From a virus: a stretch of 64,000 nt of DNA. A program made the translations under genes and the position numbers. Below, piece after piece: positions 16,140 through 26,063 of this stretch (positions are counted from its first letter, which is position 1; each line of letters starts with the position of its first letter). Location: IMG/VR virus record IMGVR_UViG_3300036766_000686, positions 27,711-91,710 of that record; one strand, written 5' to 3'. A model generated the notes under the pieces. That model had not been told where the DNA came from, ran no database searches, and worked only from the letters and a program-made list of their open reading frames with translations.

Positions 16140-18065
16140 CTATAGTGGGATGGGAGCCAGGTCGATTCCCGTGAGCCCGTGACGGAGTGTGGTGAACAGC
16201 CCCCCGTGAGGATTGCCAGCGTCCACTTTGACCACACCCCCAAATACCCACGCTCCTTGCGCAAATCCCAACCCGTAGACGGTAAAGGCGGGAAGATAAG
16301 TCGAATCAATTGATGCTAAGGACGCGAGAGGATTCCACGAGGAACCATTGTCGATAGAGACCCACAAACTGTTTAACGATCCCCCGCATATCATCAACCC
16401 CGTATCGTCCGAACAAATTGAGAATCCTTGGATCAGGCCGTCAAATACCGCTCCAACATCGTTCCACGTCGTACCGTCCGCAGAAGTGGCGACCTCGCCT
16501 CCCTCCGTGATAAGACTAAACACGGTTCCGTTCCACGTGATATCGTTGACCGCGTGGGTGATCGAAGCAGGGAGCGTCCGGGCCGTCCAAGTTTCGCCGT
16601 CTGGACTGGTGAGAATTTTCGGCACCCCACCGCCCGATCCACCCGCGACAAATAAGCGCGAACCGTTTGGCGTTCCACAGCATACACAATTTAAATCACA
16701 GTTTGGAACGCCTGTTGTTTTCTGAACCCACGTTTCCGCGTCCACGCTACAAAGGATCACCGCATTGCTCCCATCGTTTTTCCCAACCGCGATAAATAAC
16801 ATAGCTCCATCCGAAATCACGTCATTTAAGATTGCAATTGTTGGAGTTATTTGTTCCACCCACGAACTAAAGTCCGGCCCTTCCCCCTTCGCCACAAAAG
16901 AGTCTCCCCCTGCCTCTCGGGAGCCAACTACCACAAACACCCCGTCTTTGCTAAAGTTAAAAGGATCAAAACATACGCTGGTTAAATAGAGATTTTTGGC
17001 AACCGTATCGTACTTCCAATCCTTGCCCCCGTAACTCCAATAAATATAACAGGGCGCTGGGCCAGGCAGTTGAAAGGCTACGGCGCAATAAACAGGAACA
17101 AGACCAATACCGCTCCCGTTATTTACCGATCCTCCCGCCACTTTCGAAAATACTCGGTAGTCCGTTCCGTTGTTGAACCAGTTGAGTATAGTAGATGCAA
17201 ACGATTTCCTAAGTTCCATCTTGCTCGTATGCGCCTCTGACCAGTCAGAAAGCGAGTAAGGCAAAAACCGTTGCCCCGTCACATCGAACACTGTCGGACT
17301 AGTTCCGATCCCGCTTCCCTTTACTTTGCCAACCCACCAGTACCCCGATACGTCGAATAAATCCCCGCTCTCTAACGTCTTGATAGTCGGCCCGATAAGT
17401 CGAACCTTGTAATGGGAAGCGTCCGTATCTACGCTCCCCACCTGCTGTCCGAGCAAAGCCGCCGTCTCGATATAGTTTTCCGTTTCCCCGCCATCCCACT
17501 GTACCGTGCAAGTCTCGATGGCGACGGACTCGCTCGTTCCGTTTTGCGCTGGGGTAATCAACCAAACCTGCACCTCTCTCCCCGCGTTCGAAACGCCTGC
17601 CTCGGTAATGGTATCGACGACCAAGCGCAACGTGGTCCCTTGATCCGTAACTTCATCGGGGTAATCACATTCCCCAATTGCCTCTTCCCAGTTTATGTAT
17701 TCGGGATATCCGGTGCGAGGATTGACCTGTACTCCGCTCGGTATCTCGCATTTTTTGAGCGCCACTTGGTAATACGTTGCGGAGGTGTTCTCAAAGTAAT
17801 AGTCCTCATCACAGGTGTTAAGCAGGATATTTCCAATCGCATCCGTGCCGTAGAAGGCTCCGGTCAACTTAACTCGATCCGTCTCGCTACTCGACAGGGT
17901 TATCCTTGTGCTGCCGAACGTGCCTTGAAGGGTATAAACCCTTGCGGTCAGAGCCTTTACAGAGTTTATCAAGTAATCAAGGAAATAGTCCTTGAAGGGG
18001 CTAACACCCATCAAACGTTTAAGGGTAATGTTTACGAACTTATCCTGAGTTGTCATGGTACTCAC
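16140..18065 (-). CDS. Tail fibre or receptor-binding protein with Asp-box beta-propeller
   Basis: 641 residues. The N-terminal half resembles baseplate- or fibre-attachment regions. From about residue 270 there are repeated Asp-box-like motifs of sialidase/BNR propellers: S-V-D-A-E-T-W, S-P-D-G-E-T-W, S-A-D-G-T-T-W and S-I-D-N-G-S-S-W. Such propellers bind or cleave glycans. No catalytic Arg triad can be claimed by eye, so binding is the safer reading. It is the last large structural gene, directly after the giant baseplate/fibre protein and before the endolysin, a common site for receptor-binding genes. Confidence 0.72.
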   Translation of the reverse strand: MSTMTTQDKFVNITLKRLMGVSPFKDYFLDYLINSVKALTARVYTLQGTFGSTRITLSSSETDRVKLTGAFYGTDAIGNILLNTCDEDYYFENTSATYYQVALKKCEIPSGVQVNPRTGYPEYINWEEAIGECDYPDEVTDQGTTLRLVVDTITEAGVSNAGREVQVWLITPAQNGTSESVAIETCTVQWDGGETENYIETAALLGQQVGSVDTDASHYKVRLIGPTIKTLESGDLFDVSGYWWVGKVKGSGIGTSPTVFDVTGQRFLPYSLSDWSEAHTSKMELRKSFASTILNWFNNGTDYRVFSKVAGGSVNNGSGIGLVPVYCAVAFQLPGPAPCYIYWSYGGKDWKYDTVAKNLYLTSVCFDPFNFSKDGVFVVVGSREAGGDSFVAKGEGPDFSSWVEQITPTIAILNDVISDGAMLFIAVGKNDGSNAVILCSVDAETWVQKTTGVPNCDLNCVCCGTPNGSRLFVAGGSGGGVPKILTSPDGETWTARTLPASITHAVNDITWNGTVFSLITEGGEVATSADGTTWNDVGAVFDGLIQGFSICSDDTGLMICGGSLNSLWVSIDNGSSWNPLASLASIDSTYLPAFTVYGLGFAQGAWVFGGVVKVDAGNPHGGLFTTLRHGLTGIDLAPIPL

Positions 18066-18068
18066 CTC

Positions 18069-21000
18069 TTACGAGTTAATTTCGATCGTATCAGATTCGA
18101 GAGGCAAAGGCATAACCTCAACCTCGTCTATCGTTACCACACTTTTCTCCGCGCCTAACCCCACGTTCCCGGAAACGAACGCGGTAAGATAGTCGGCGTC
18201 ATCATGCACCAATACATTATCAACATAAAACCTAAGCCAGTTCGAGTAAACTGGATGGTCTGAAATCTCGAACCGATACGCGTACCAAGCTCCCAAGTAA
18301 ATCGGTATTCCTATCTCGTTCCGAGTATAGGTTACAGAGGAAACAACGCTCCCACCAACAACTTTAGAAATCGTGATCGAACTATTCCCGTCCACACCAA
18401 ACACAATCCGAGCCGAATAATAATCGAGCCCGTCCGAGCTCACCATCTGGCGCATTTCAAACACCGGGGAGGATTGCGAGGACTCGACCTTTGCTTTTAC
18501 CGTGTATAGACCATGCCCGAAATCTGCCCAATTGACTGAGGACAGCAACGTTCCCACCCCACTCGCGCTATCCGCGTCAATCTCCATCGTTCCCCCGCTC
18601 ACGCTCACAGTGGCATCGGTCAGCGTAGGATTCCATTGTGTGAAGTCCGCATCCTTTTCGAATAAATCGAGTAAGCCCAAATAAAATACCTCGAAGTTTT
18701 CGCCCGAAGGGCGCATCAACCGCAGCAGGGACAACACGAGGTCGCGGTTAAGCGCTCCGTTGTCCACAATTCTAATCGTGCTCCAGTACTCATCCCCAAG
18801 CCCTTCGCCCGGGTGCGCTATAACCCATGGATCCGAGTGAGCGTGTTCCTCCCAAATGCCCGTCTCCTCCATGATCCAGCGATAGTCGAACCAGTTCAGG
18901 ATTCTATTTCTCGCTCCCGTTGCGAAATACAAGATTTCCCGCGTTGCGCTTTCCGGCCCGCGCCTGCGCCACATGGGAACAGATACGGAAATCAAACGCC
19001 TCAATTCATCATAAGAGAGCCCATCCGTAATGCTCGACAAGTCGGGGGTCCATCCGACTATTCTCTTGAGGTACTGTAAGAGTTCATCAGGACATTTTTC
19101 GACGTCCCACAACTCGGGGACGGTCTTATACAACTCCACAAGACGCTCCCATACGAGTTGCGGGCCAAGGAGCCAACGCCACAATAACTTATTCCCTACA
19201 CGCTGGTCTTCCATGCGCACAGGTTCAATTAAAAACTCGTATAGGGAACGCGGGGTCAGCAGGACGGTGGGAACTGCCTGCCCGTAGACCTCGGACTTGT
19301 CAATGCTCAACGTGTCCGAAAAATCCCTTAGGAAAAAATTTCCGCGATAAATAAAGTCCGAGATTGCGAGACCATCGACAAAGGTTCGGTCGTATTCCGC
19401 AAAGTGGTCACAATCTTCGATAAGGGTCATAGTGTCCGCGATACGGACCTCAAACGTCACCCCGACCGCCAACGTTTCGCTCAAGGATAGAGAGGAAGAA
19501 AAATCTCTCAGGTACCGCGCTTCGAAATTAGTCCGCTCCGTTAGCGTCAACGAATCGAAGGAACCGACAAACCGCTCCGCTTCAATCTCGATCCACTCCC
19601 CCTCCATCCCCACTGTGTCGTTTTCCTTACGCTCGAAAGTTTCTTCCTTCGCAACTTCGTCCAACACCTCCAACGTTTCAGTTTCGGTTTTTTCCGCTTG
19701 CAGTTCCGTACCAATTGTTTCGACCAACGTAGCCGAATCCTGTGTTTTCCTCTCGCCTTCGTACTCCTGCTCCAGCCTATCCTCCGCCCCGATTTCATCC
19801 GCAAGAGCTTGTGCCTGATCAACCTCGCTCCTTACCTCGTCATTCAATACCAACGAATCCGCTCCGGCTGATAACCCCATCTCTTGCCCTAATCGCAACT
19901 CATCCGAAAATTCAAATTCATCGGAGGCGGATCTTCCAAACTCGAACCGTTGAGAAATCTCCTCAGCAACGTCCATGGAATCGCTCGAAAGGCGCTCCAT
20001 CGACAATTCAAAATCCAGATCACCTCCGAATCTATAAATCTTTCGTTGGTTACTGATCCCAACGTAGACGGAGGAGCGATAAGCAACAAGCCCGGAAACA
20101 GGAGTGGAAGCGCCAAAGTTGTAAAGGGTTTCCCCCACGTTTATCCCAGGTATCAAGTATCTTTTGATAGCTCCGTTATGCTCGAAATAGACCCAATCAC
20201 CAGCCACAGACAAATCGAGCGGCCAATAGGAAGGGCTTGGCAAAAAAGCGAATGTTGCTCCATTGTTTTCGACCGCTGTCTTGAGTACCTTTTTGACATG
20301 GACCACAGTTGTGCCGTTAGTGAAAATCACCCAGTCCCCATACAACGTCAAGGTCATCGGTCCATTAGAGGCTTGAGCATTGGTTACATTCGTTACGCTA
20401 CCACCGTCCTTAGCAACTCGGCGCACTCGTAAAGACGGGGTATTGGTGATCCAGTACAAAAACCCATCATCCTTTTCAAGCCCTTGAATCGTTCCTTGTC
20501 CGGTAACGATATCCTCAACGCTACCGCTTCCATCACAATGTATTCGTTGTATCTTCCCGCCGCCAGTAGTCCACCAAACGTATTCGCCATCCGTTACCAC
20601 TTCGCCGGGATTATTCAAACCGGTAGCAAGATCGGTCACAGATCCACCGCCGATAGGAACCTTGCGGATTGCTCCTCCCCACTTATCAGCAAGGTAAACG
20701 TTGATCCCATCAACGGCAATCCCCGCTACCATAGACTGTCCAGACGCCAAAAGCGAAGGAACTCCGCCGCTTATCGGTAAGGAGTATGCCCTCTGTAAAG
20801 TATCATCTGTCCAATACAGATATGGCCCCCACTTGACCATCCGAAAAACATATGAATAGCCATCTTGTAAGAGGTGTGACGGAGTTACGTCAATAGAATC
20901 CGAAACGGACTTAGTTGATTCCCCCGCGATCGATAATAAATCCGAAATCTCAGCAGAGTCCGAAATCGGCTTGTGAAATTCCCTTCCACTTGAGAGTAAA

Positions 21001-23114
21001 TCCGAAGCACCAATAGCATCCGAAACCAACTTGTGAAATTCCCATCCACTTGAGAGTAAATCCAAGACTCCAACAGCGTCCGAAACTGGCTTGTGAAATT
21101 CCCATCCTCTTGAAAGTAAATCCGAGACTCCAACAGCGTCGGTAACGAGCTTCTCAATCCCAAGCGATCGATTGAGGAGGTCGGTCGCATTAATCGTTTC
21201 CGAAATCGCACGGAGAGAATTTACCGAACGCGCAAGCGCATCGGTACTCGACACAGAATCGGAAATAGATTGTTCAAACAGTTGCCCAACCTGTGCGAAC
21301 GTGATCCGAAAATATATCTGCCTCGTAGTATTGTTAACGACCCATTTAATCGTGTCTTTGTCCTGATAAACTCCACGCCGCTCGAAAGTGGGCGACCCTC
21401 CCGGCGTTCCAATATCACCGTTGCTGTCAGCCAATACGGATGCGCCGGTATCTCGGGCTCTCTCGCTCGTGTTTCCTGTGCGGGTAAATAGCCCGCTATA
21501 CTGATTAAGTCCCCCAGAAACTTGAACCGAACCGACGAAAGAAGATCCAAGCGTATCGTTCACTTGGTCAGAGTTGCTGTCAGCTCCAAATAGGAGCATG
21601 GCGGCAATGCTCTCCCCGTTGGCAAAAATCACGTCGTCCTGATTTGTGTCGGCTACCCCGGAAGCGTCACCGTTAGCGACCTCACCTTCCAAATAGTATC
21701 GCTTGCCGTTAAAGTTCAACGCGAGCACCTGAACATCATCGGCATTAGTGAATCCCGTCCACGAAAATCCGTTCGACAGCCACTCCGAAATCCAGTTCCG
21801 CCAAGTCAAAGTGCTTGAATCGGTTTGTTGTGAGAAGGCTCCCGGTGACACCACGTGATTGAAATTAGATGCGGCAGGTCCTGCCGATAAACTCCAACAA
21901 CCACTCGCTCCGCCCTTGCCCGCAAACCCGAGCATCATCGCGGCAGTGGTTCTTATCTGGTCAGTCCATCCGTCGATACACTGAGAAATACCAAATAGAA
22001 AATCCGGTGCCCACGGGTAACCCGTATGGCTCGCCGTGTCGGCTGAACAGGTTATCATGGTCGCGCGCAGATCCGCTCCTCCTAGCGCGATGTATCGCAA
22101 CTCCTTCCCACTTGAAACCGCCGTCCAGTTGAGCCTAAAGCCGTTCGTAATTTTACTGTAGGTAGCCAGCATGTCCGGGGAACCAAGCGTGCTATTTCCC
22201 GCCGTGTAATAGCCGACGATCTCTCCATTGCGAGAGTAGCCGCTATGCGAAGTCCCCCCGCTATCATGCCACATTCCGACGCATCCTTGAGTTACGCCTG
22301 TCACCCCGTCGTCCGCTCCGGCGCCAAACATCAACTCGGCGTCCTCGGTGACGTTACCATCCGATACGCCAATAGAAAAAATCAACAACGCCTTCACGTC
22401 AAAACCGACCGTTGTATCCTGATTCCCTGTACTGCCGGGACAAGTGATCGTCCCGGTCTTAACTTTGATATCCGCTTTGGTAGTACTATCCGAAGGTTGA
22501 ATAATCAGAGTAAAGGAACAAAACTCGTTATTAGTAGAACGATTGATGGTTGGTGCACCAGTGCTTCCAGCCGAAGCAAACGCCTTGGTATACATCCCGT
22601 AAGAGAGGGCGGAACCGACATCCTCTTCGCTACGCTCGGTCCACGTTGCATCCGAGATATAAATATCAACGGTCGCATTATTGTACCAAGTGTAGGCGAT
22701 GACAGCCATCGTACCATCGACCTCGGTGCTCTGTGCCTTCGTGGGAATAAGGTCGTCGTTCCCAATAACCCCTGAATAGCGCCGAATCGGTTTGGCTTGA
22801 TCTACTCCGCGATACACCGTTAAAATCGAGCCGACATACATCGAGGAACCGAAGTTAAAAGTCGGATTCGACTCTGATCCCGAAGTGGCGATTTTCCAAA
22901 AAGAGATAAGTCGAATAGGTGTATAATCAACGCACGGTCCCCAATGCCATCCTGCAGGCGGATAGCAATGCATATTGGTAGTGTCGCCGCCTCCGTATAC
23001 GTGCAAGGTTACGAGCAACAAATCACCCGCCTGATGTGACGGCATCGTGATCGTCAGGCTCGTGCCCGGATTGGCAATAGAGGCCGCGCTTTTGCTGATA
23101 TAACTGACCGCCAC
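18069..23114 (-). CDS. Giant tail protein with tandem repeats, propeller, P2 gpI-like domain and lectin-like C-terminus
   Basis: 1681 residues from a GTG at 23114. Order: a beta-rich N-terminal region (about 1-620); tandem 20-residue repeats with S-D-L-L-S-x-G-x-E-F-H-K (about 640-745); a propeller-like region of Y-W-x-T/I and G-G-S-V-T blades (about 750-1030); a long acidic region of D-S-L-x-L-S-D/E-E repeats (about 1030-1280). A P2 gpI-type baseplate wedge domain follows (about 1290-1500, L-Y-E-F-L and R-R-G-P-E-S-A-T-R-E-I-L), then a ConA/LamG-like C-terminus. gpI normally is a separate small protein joining baseplate and fibre, so this gene fuses wedge and fibre functions. Boundaries are approximate. 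Confidence 0.72.
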   Translation of the reverse strand: MAVSYISKSAASIANPGTSLTITMPSHQAGDLLLVTLHVYGGGDTTNMHCYPPAGWHWGPCVDYTPIRLISFWKIATSGSESNPTFNFGSSMYVGSILTVYRGVDQAKPIRRYSGVIGNDDLIPTKAQSTEVDGTMAVIAYTWYNNATVDIYISDATWTERSEEDVGSALSYGMYTKAFASAGSTGAPTINRSTNNEFCSFTLIIQPSDSTTKADIKVKTGTITCPGSTGNQDTTVGFDVKALLIFSIGVSDGNVTEDAELMFGAGADDGVTGVTQGCVGMWHDSGGTSHSGYSRNGEIVGYYTAGNSTLGSPDMLATYSKITNGFRLNWTAVSSGKELRYIALGGADLRATMITCSADTASHTGYPWAPDFLFGISQCIDGWTDQIRTTAAMMLGFAGKGGASGCWSLSAGPAASNFNHVVSPGAFSQQTDSSTLTWRNWISEWLSNGFSWTGFTNADDVQVLALNFNGKRYYLEGEVANGDASGVADTNQDDVIFANGESIAAMLLFGADSNSDQVNDTLGSSFVGSVQVSGGLNQYSGLFTRTGNTSERARDTGASVLADSNGDIGTPGGSPTFERRGVYQDKDTIKWVVNNTTRQIYFRITFAQVGQLFEQSISDSVSSTDALARSVNSLRAISETINATDLLNRSLGIEKLVTDAVGVSDLLSRGWEFHKPVSDAVGVLDLLSSGWEFHKLVSDAIGASDLLSSGREFHKPISDSAEISDLLSIAGESTKSVSDSIDVTPSHLLQDGYSYVFRMVKWGPYLYWTDDTLQRAYSLPISGGVPSLLASGQSMVAGIAVDGINVYLADKWGGAIRKVPIGGGSVTDLATGLNNPGEVVTDGEYVWWTTGGGKIQRIHCDGSGSVEDIVTGQGTIQGLEKDDGFLYWITNTPSLRVRRVAKDGGSVTNVTNAQASNGPMTLTLYGDWVIFTNGTTVVHVKKVLKTAVENNGATFAFLPSPSYWPLDLSVAGDWVYFEHNGAIKRYLIPGINVGETLYNFGASTPVSGLVAYRSSVYVGISNQRKIYRFGGDLDFELSMERLSSDSMDVAEEISQRFEFGRSASDEFEFSDELRLGQEMGLSAGADSLVLNDEVRSEVDQAQALADEIGAEDRLEQEYEGERKTQDSATLVETIGTELQAEKTETETLEVLDEVAKEETFERKENDTVGMEGEWIEIEAERFVGSFDSLTLTERTNFEARYLRDFSSSLSLSETLAVGVTFEVRIADTMTLIEDCDHFAEYDRTFVDGLAISDFIYRGNFFLRDFSDTLSIDKSEVYGQAVPTVLLTPRSLYEFLIEPVRMEDQRVGNKLLWRWLLGPQLVWERLVELYKTVPELWDVEKCPDELLQYLKRIVGWTPDLSSITDGLSYDELRRLISVSVPMWRRRGPESATREILYFATGARNRILNWFDYRWIMEETGIWEEHAHSDPWVIAHPGEGLGDEYWSTIRIVDNGALNRDLVLSLLRLMRPSGENFEVFYLGLLDLFEKDADFTQWNPTLTDATVSVSGGTMEIDADSASGVGTLLSSVNWADFGHGLYTVKAKVESSQSSPVFEMRQMVSSDGLDYYSARIVFGVDGNSSITISKVVGGSVVSSVTYTRNEIGIPIYLGAWYAYRFEISDHPVYSNWLRFYVDNVLVHDDADYLTAFVSGNVGLGAEKSVVTIDEVEVMPLPLESDTIEINS
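20920..21170 (-). repeat. Tandem 60-bp repeats in the giant tail gene
   Basis: Four consecutive 60-bp units, visible as near-identical text with TCCGAA and CTTGTGAAATTCCCATCC spaced exactly 60 bases, encode 20-residue S-D-A-V/I-G-x-S-D-L-L-S repeats. Units differ by a few substitutions, and the outer ones are degenerate. Repeat-number change by recombination could lengthen or shorten the fibre. Confidence 0.8.
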
Positions 23115-23115
23115 T

Positions 23116-23193
23116 TCAAGTTCCTATCGTGATAGTAATGGTTCCCGCAATCGGAAGTTCCGTTGAGCCAAGCGATAAATCCGCCGCCGCCAT
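23116..23193 (-). pseudogene. Remnant duplicate of the J-like baseplate gene 3' end
   Basis: In the 135-base gap before the giant tail gene, a 25-codon frame (ATG 23193, TGA 23118-23116) encodes D-L-S-L-G-S-T-E-L-P-I-A-G-T-I-T-I. The baseplate J-like protein just upstream ends in D-L-T-L-S-A-Y-E-L-P-V-A-G-S-I-A-I. A stop lies two codons upstream of the ATG, so only the tail end is left. It looks like debris of a former duplicated J-like gene. The match is short, so chance is not excluded. Confidence 0.5.
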
Positions 23194-23249
23194 CGTTCAT
23201 ATAAGGCGAAGGAATCAGAAATTTTACGGGTTATCAGGGTCACGGCTTA

Positions 23250-25412
23250 TTAACCTTCAACGATAGCGATTGACCCCGCCACAGGCAACTCGTAAGCGCT
23301 CAAAGTTAAGTCGGAAGCGCTACCGTTAATTTTTAGCCCTGTTACTCGGTATATACTGGGGTCGGCGGCAAAAATCTCGTGGTAAATGCGTGATAAATAA
23401 ACGTCACCACCAAAACTCCATTCAAAGTTAATGCCATCTGCTTTTTTTGCATCGGGTTGAAGAAGAGCCGCGATAACCGCCTCGATTGCCGAGATACTGA
23501 CCGCTCCATAGACCGTTGCTTCAATGTCCACGATCTTTCGTTGATAGTTCAACGCGAGAACCTCTTGGTTCGCTACGAGGCGTTTTCGCACAGGTGGGAG
23601 CGCGGTATCGTCTCCGTTAAAATAAGTCTGTATCTCCTCGAGTTGTTCCGCACTCGCAACCCCAGCTCCCGACACAGCAAGAATAAGAATAATGGTCTTG
23701 GGTAACGCCAGCCCTCCCTCGATTGCACAAGCGCGAATAAACGGACGCGCTCCTGCTTCATTTTCATACTCCAGCGTCAATAACTCCACATCGTCCGGAC
23801 CTAACGCAACCTCACTGATACGCAACGAGGCCGGGCCCCTGACCTTCGCTATTTCTAAGCTCTCCTCGCTCGCCACGTCCGATTCCTGCCAACCTATTGC
23901 GGGTCGAGGGTTCCAGAGAGTATTTACCACGGCCAACCCCGACTTATCCGCAACGATTGTCCCCGCGCCTACGTTCCCGTTATCGTTCGCGCCTTTACGA
24001 TACGTTACCGAAACTACCCCGCTGGGAATCGCTCCCGTTACCCCGTCTCCGAATTTTATACTCGCCTTATCATTCTCCCCGAGCACCACGCGATAATGAC
24101 GATCGGTGGAAACGCTCTGGAGGAAGTTCGTCACGCGTGCCCATGTCGTGCCCGCTACCGTTACCGTATCGCTCCCGTCAATGAATCCCTCCTGAGACGT
24201 TGCGAAGGTAAGCCCCGCGGTCACTCCATCTCCAGTGCCGATATTCGAATCAATCTGGCGCTGTCCTTGCACCGCGACCGCCTTCACGTATTGCCCCCCT
24301 TGATCAATCCTTAGCCGATAGATTTCGGGAGAGGCAGGGCCGGAGACGGAAATCAAGCGATAGCGCAACCAGTACGCCTCGATTCCATTGACCTCGCACT
24401 TGTTCCACTGTTGCGTCAAGGACTCGGGGAGAGTGTAAGAGACCGAGCCTCCCGCGTTCCAGTTCGAAGTGCTATCGGTCGTGGTCAACTCTTTCCACTC
24501 CGTTCCTACCGTGTAATCGTTGACGTCACTTGCGTTCGCCTCGCTTACCGTCTGCCCAAGGAGCGTTGTCGTGTGAATCTTATTTTCCCCCGACTCCCAA
24601 ACCGAAACGCACTCCTCGTAGGCTCCGGAACTGTCGAGTTGAACCCGAACGATTGTGCCTACACGTTTCGCTGTGCCGAGGATGCTATTGACGCCGAATA
24701 CCAACGTTCCACCGTCAACAACCTTCGTGCCCGGCTTCCCCGTCAAGACGTCGCCATCATAGTATTCCCAGATACCTGTGAGCCCGCTCCCACCCGTTTT
24801 CAATGTTACCCCGAGCTTGTCCCACATGACTCCAGAATGGCCGACGTAAAGCATGTCCCCAGCGGCAGGCGTAGCCCACGGAACAAAAGAAGCGGACGGA
24901 CCCGTGTTCGCCTCAAGCGTATAGTCCGTATAAACACTACTTTCCAAAGCGAACACCGCGGTCAAAAACCCGTTGGCGCTCGCGGCGACACCCAACGCCT
25001 CAAGGAACTCGAAAGGTACGGACTTCTCGGTAAGGGTAGCGCGGGTAGCGACTTGGGCAAACGCCGATAAGACCTGTGTGCTTGCGGCTAGAGCGGCAGT
25101 CAGTTTACATACAATATCAGCAGAGGCGGGATTGGCGGGAGATAACTCGTACCCGATAAGACGAAGCATGTTCCGCACGACCTCAGGGAGCTTAGCGGTG
25201 GGGAGCGTGGATTCGTTTGCCACCATGTCTATATCACACGAGTTAAGATGCCCCACCAGCGCCATCGCGCGAAGCGTTTGGATCAAGGGGTCTTGCGGGG
25301 ATTCGTCCGTGTGCTCGGGGCAATTAATGCGTTTATCTGCAATCAACGCCTCAAGAATTTGAGGGTAATAAAATGCCGTCCACTTGAAATTCGGAACGCT
25401 TATTGTTGTCAT
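23250..25412 (-). CDS. Baseplate J/gp6-like wedge protein
   Basis: 720 residues with the layout of Baseplate_J family members: an N-terminal helical segment with D-P-L-I-Q-T-L-R-A-M-A, repeated beta domains with I-K-F-G-D-G-V-T-G-A-I-P-S-G-V near residue 450, and a C-terminal V-S-I-S-A-I-E-A-V-I-A-A-L-L segment. The G-D-G-x-x-G-x-x-P motif is the family hallmark. J proteins form the baseplate wedge ring in contractile tails. It overlaps the gp25-like gene by one base and precedes the gpI-domain protein, the usual W-J-I order of P2 and Mu-type baseplates. Confidence 0.85.
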   Translation of the reverse strand: MTTISVPNFKWTAFYYPQILEALIADKRINCPEHTDESPQDPLIQTLRAMALVGHLNSCDIDMVANESTLPTAKLPEVVRNMLRLIGYELSPANPASADIVCKLTAALAASTQVLSAFAQVATRATLTEKSVPFEFLEALGVAASANGFLTAVFALESSVYTDYTLEANTGPSASFVPWATPAAGDMLYVGHSGVMWDKLGVTLKTGGSGLTGIWEYYDGDVLTGKPGTKVVDGGTLVFGVNSILGTAKRVGTIVRVQLDSSGAYEECVSVWESGENKIHTTTLLGQTVSEANASDVNDYTVGTEWKELTTTDSTSNWNAGGSVSYTLPESLTQQWNKCEVNGIEAYWLRYRLISVSGPASPEIYRLRIDQGGQYVKAVAVQGQRQIDSNIGTGDGVTAGLTFATSQEGFIDGSDTVTVAGTTWARVTNFLQSVSTDRHYRVVLGENDKASIKFGDGVTGAIPSGVVSVTYRKGANDNGNVGAGTIVADKSGLAVVNTLWNPRPAIGWQESDVASEESLEIAKVRGPASLRISEVALGPDDVELLTLEYENEAGARPFIRACAIEGGLALPKTIILILAVSGAGVASAEQLEEIQTYFNGDDTALPPVRKRLVANQEVLALNYQRKIVDIEATVYGAVSISAIEAVIAALLQPDAKKADGINFEWSFGGDVYLSRIYHEIFAADPSIYRVTGLKINGSASDLTLSAYELPVAGSIAIVEG

Positions 25413-25792
25413 TATTCGGGCCTCGTTGAATAACTCTTGGCGAACTCCTCGACCTTGTCACTCTCAAGGTTAACATATTTGAAGGTAACTTTTAATTCTC
25501 CTTCCGCCTCAATCGTGAATTCTACCGTTTCTCGCATCAATCTAAAAAGCTTCCTTTGCTCGAAATCAACAAAGATCGCGGACAGGCGGCTCAGTATGTC
25601 CGACCTTAGTTCCGTCGTGTCTCCTTTGAATATCGGGGCGTCCCCAAGGTTTATGTCCTGTTGGAAAGCGTGGGCGCTCTCCCCGCTCGACAACGCGATG
25701 GAGATTAATTGAAAGGCTTGCTCGTCCCCTTCGACCATTTGGGTTCGACCTGCCTTGTCTACGCTTACAGGTATTTTAATTCCTCGTGACAT
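25412..25792 (-). CDS. gp25/GPW-like baseplate wedge protein
   Basis: 126 residues, the usual size for gp25. It starts M-S-R-G-I-K-I-P-V, has N-L-G-D-A-P-I-F-K-G-D, and carries the helical R-S-D-I-L-S-R-L-S-A-I-F-V-D-F-E-Q-R region and a final beta pair. gp25 forms the first ring around the tail tube and primes sheath polymerisation. The classical E-P-R motif is not obvious, so the call depends partly on its position between hub/spike genes and the J-like gene. Confidence 0.65.
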   Translation of the reverse strand: MSRGIKIPVSVDKAGRTQMVEGDEQAFQLISIALSSGESAHAFQQDINLGDAPIFKGDTTELRSDILSRLSAIFVDFEQRKLFRLMRETVEFTIEAEGELKVTFKYVNLESDKVEEFAKSYSTRPE

Positions 25793-25798
25793 AACACC

Positions 25799-26047
25799 TC
25801 AAGATAACCCGCCGGTGCTTTTATCGGGGTCTCCCGTAAGACTAACTGGCGCGGCGTTGGGAACCCCAGCTTGTGCAGCTACAAGAAAAGTTCCTGTTGG
25901 AACAGTGACTTCCGCTACCGCTGTTTTAACGTAAGTGTCTATCGCGTTCGCTAAGGCCTGCGCCGCTTGCGCCGCGGTCTTTGACGTTCCAAGGTCTTCG
26001 AATACGGATTGTATAGCCGTTTTCAACGTGGTCTTGTTAAGGGACAT
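25799..26047 (-). CDS. Small baseplate-region protein, unknown
   Basis: 82 residues with an alanine-rich helix (T-A-A-Q-A-A-Q-A-L-A-N-A-I-D-T-Y-V) and a beta-like C-terminus. Proteins of this pattern are frequent beside phage baseplate spike genes, but no defined function is known to me. It is compact, has no cysteine and probably is virion-associated. Confidence 0.6.
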   Translation of the reverse strand: MSLNKTTLKTAIQSVFEDLGTSKTAAQAAQALANAIDTYVKTAVAEVTVPTGTFLVAAQAGVPNAAPVSLTGDPDKSTGGLS

Positions 26048-26063
26048 TTTTTTCTACCTTTAG

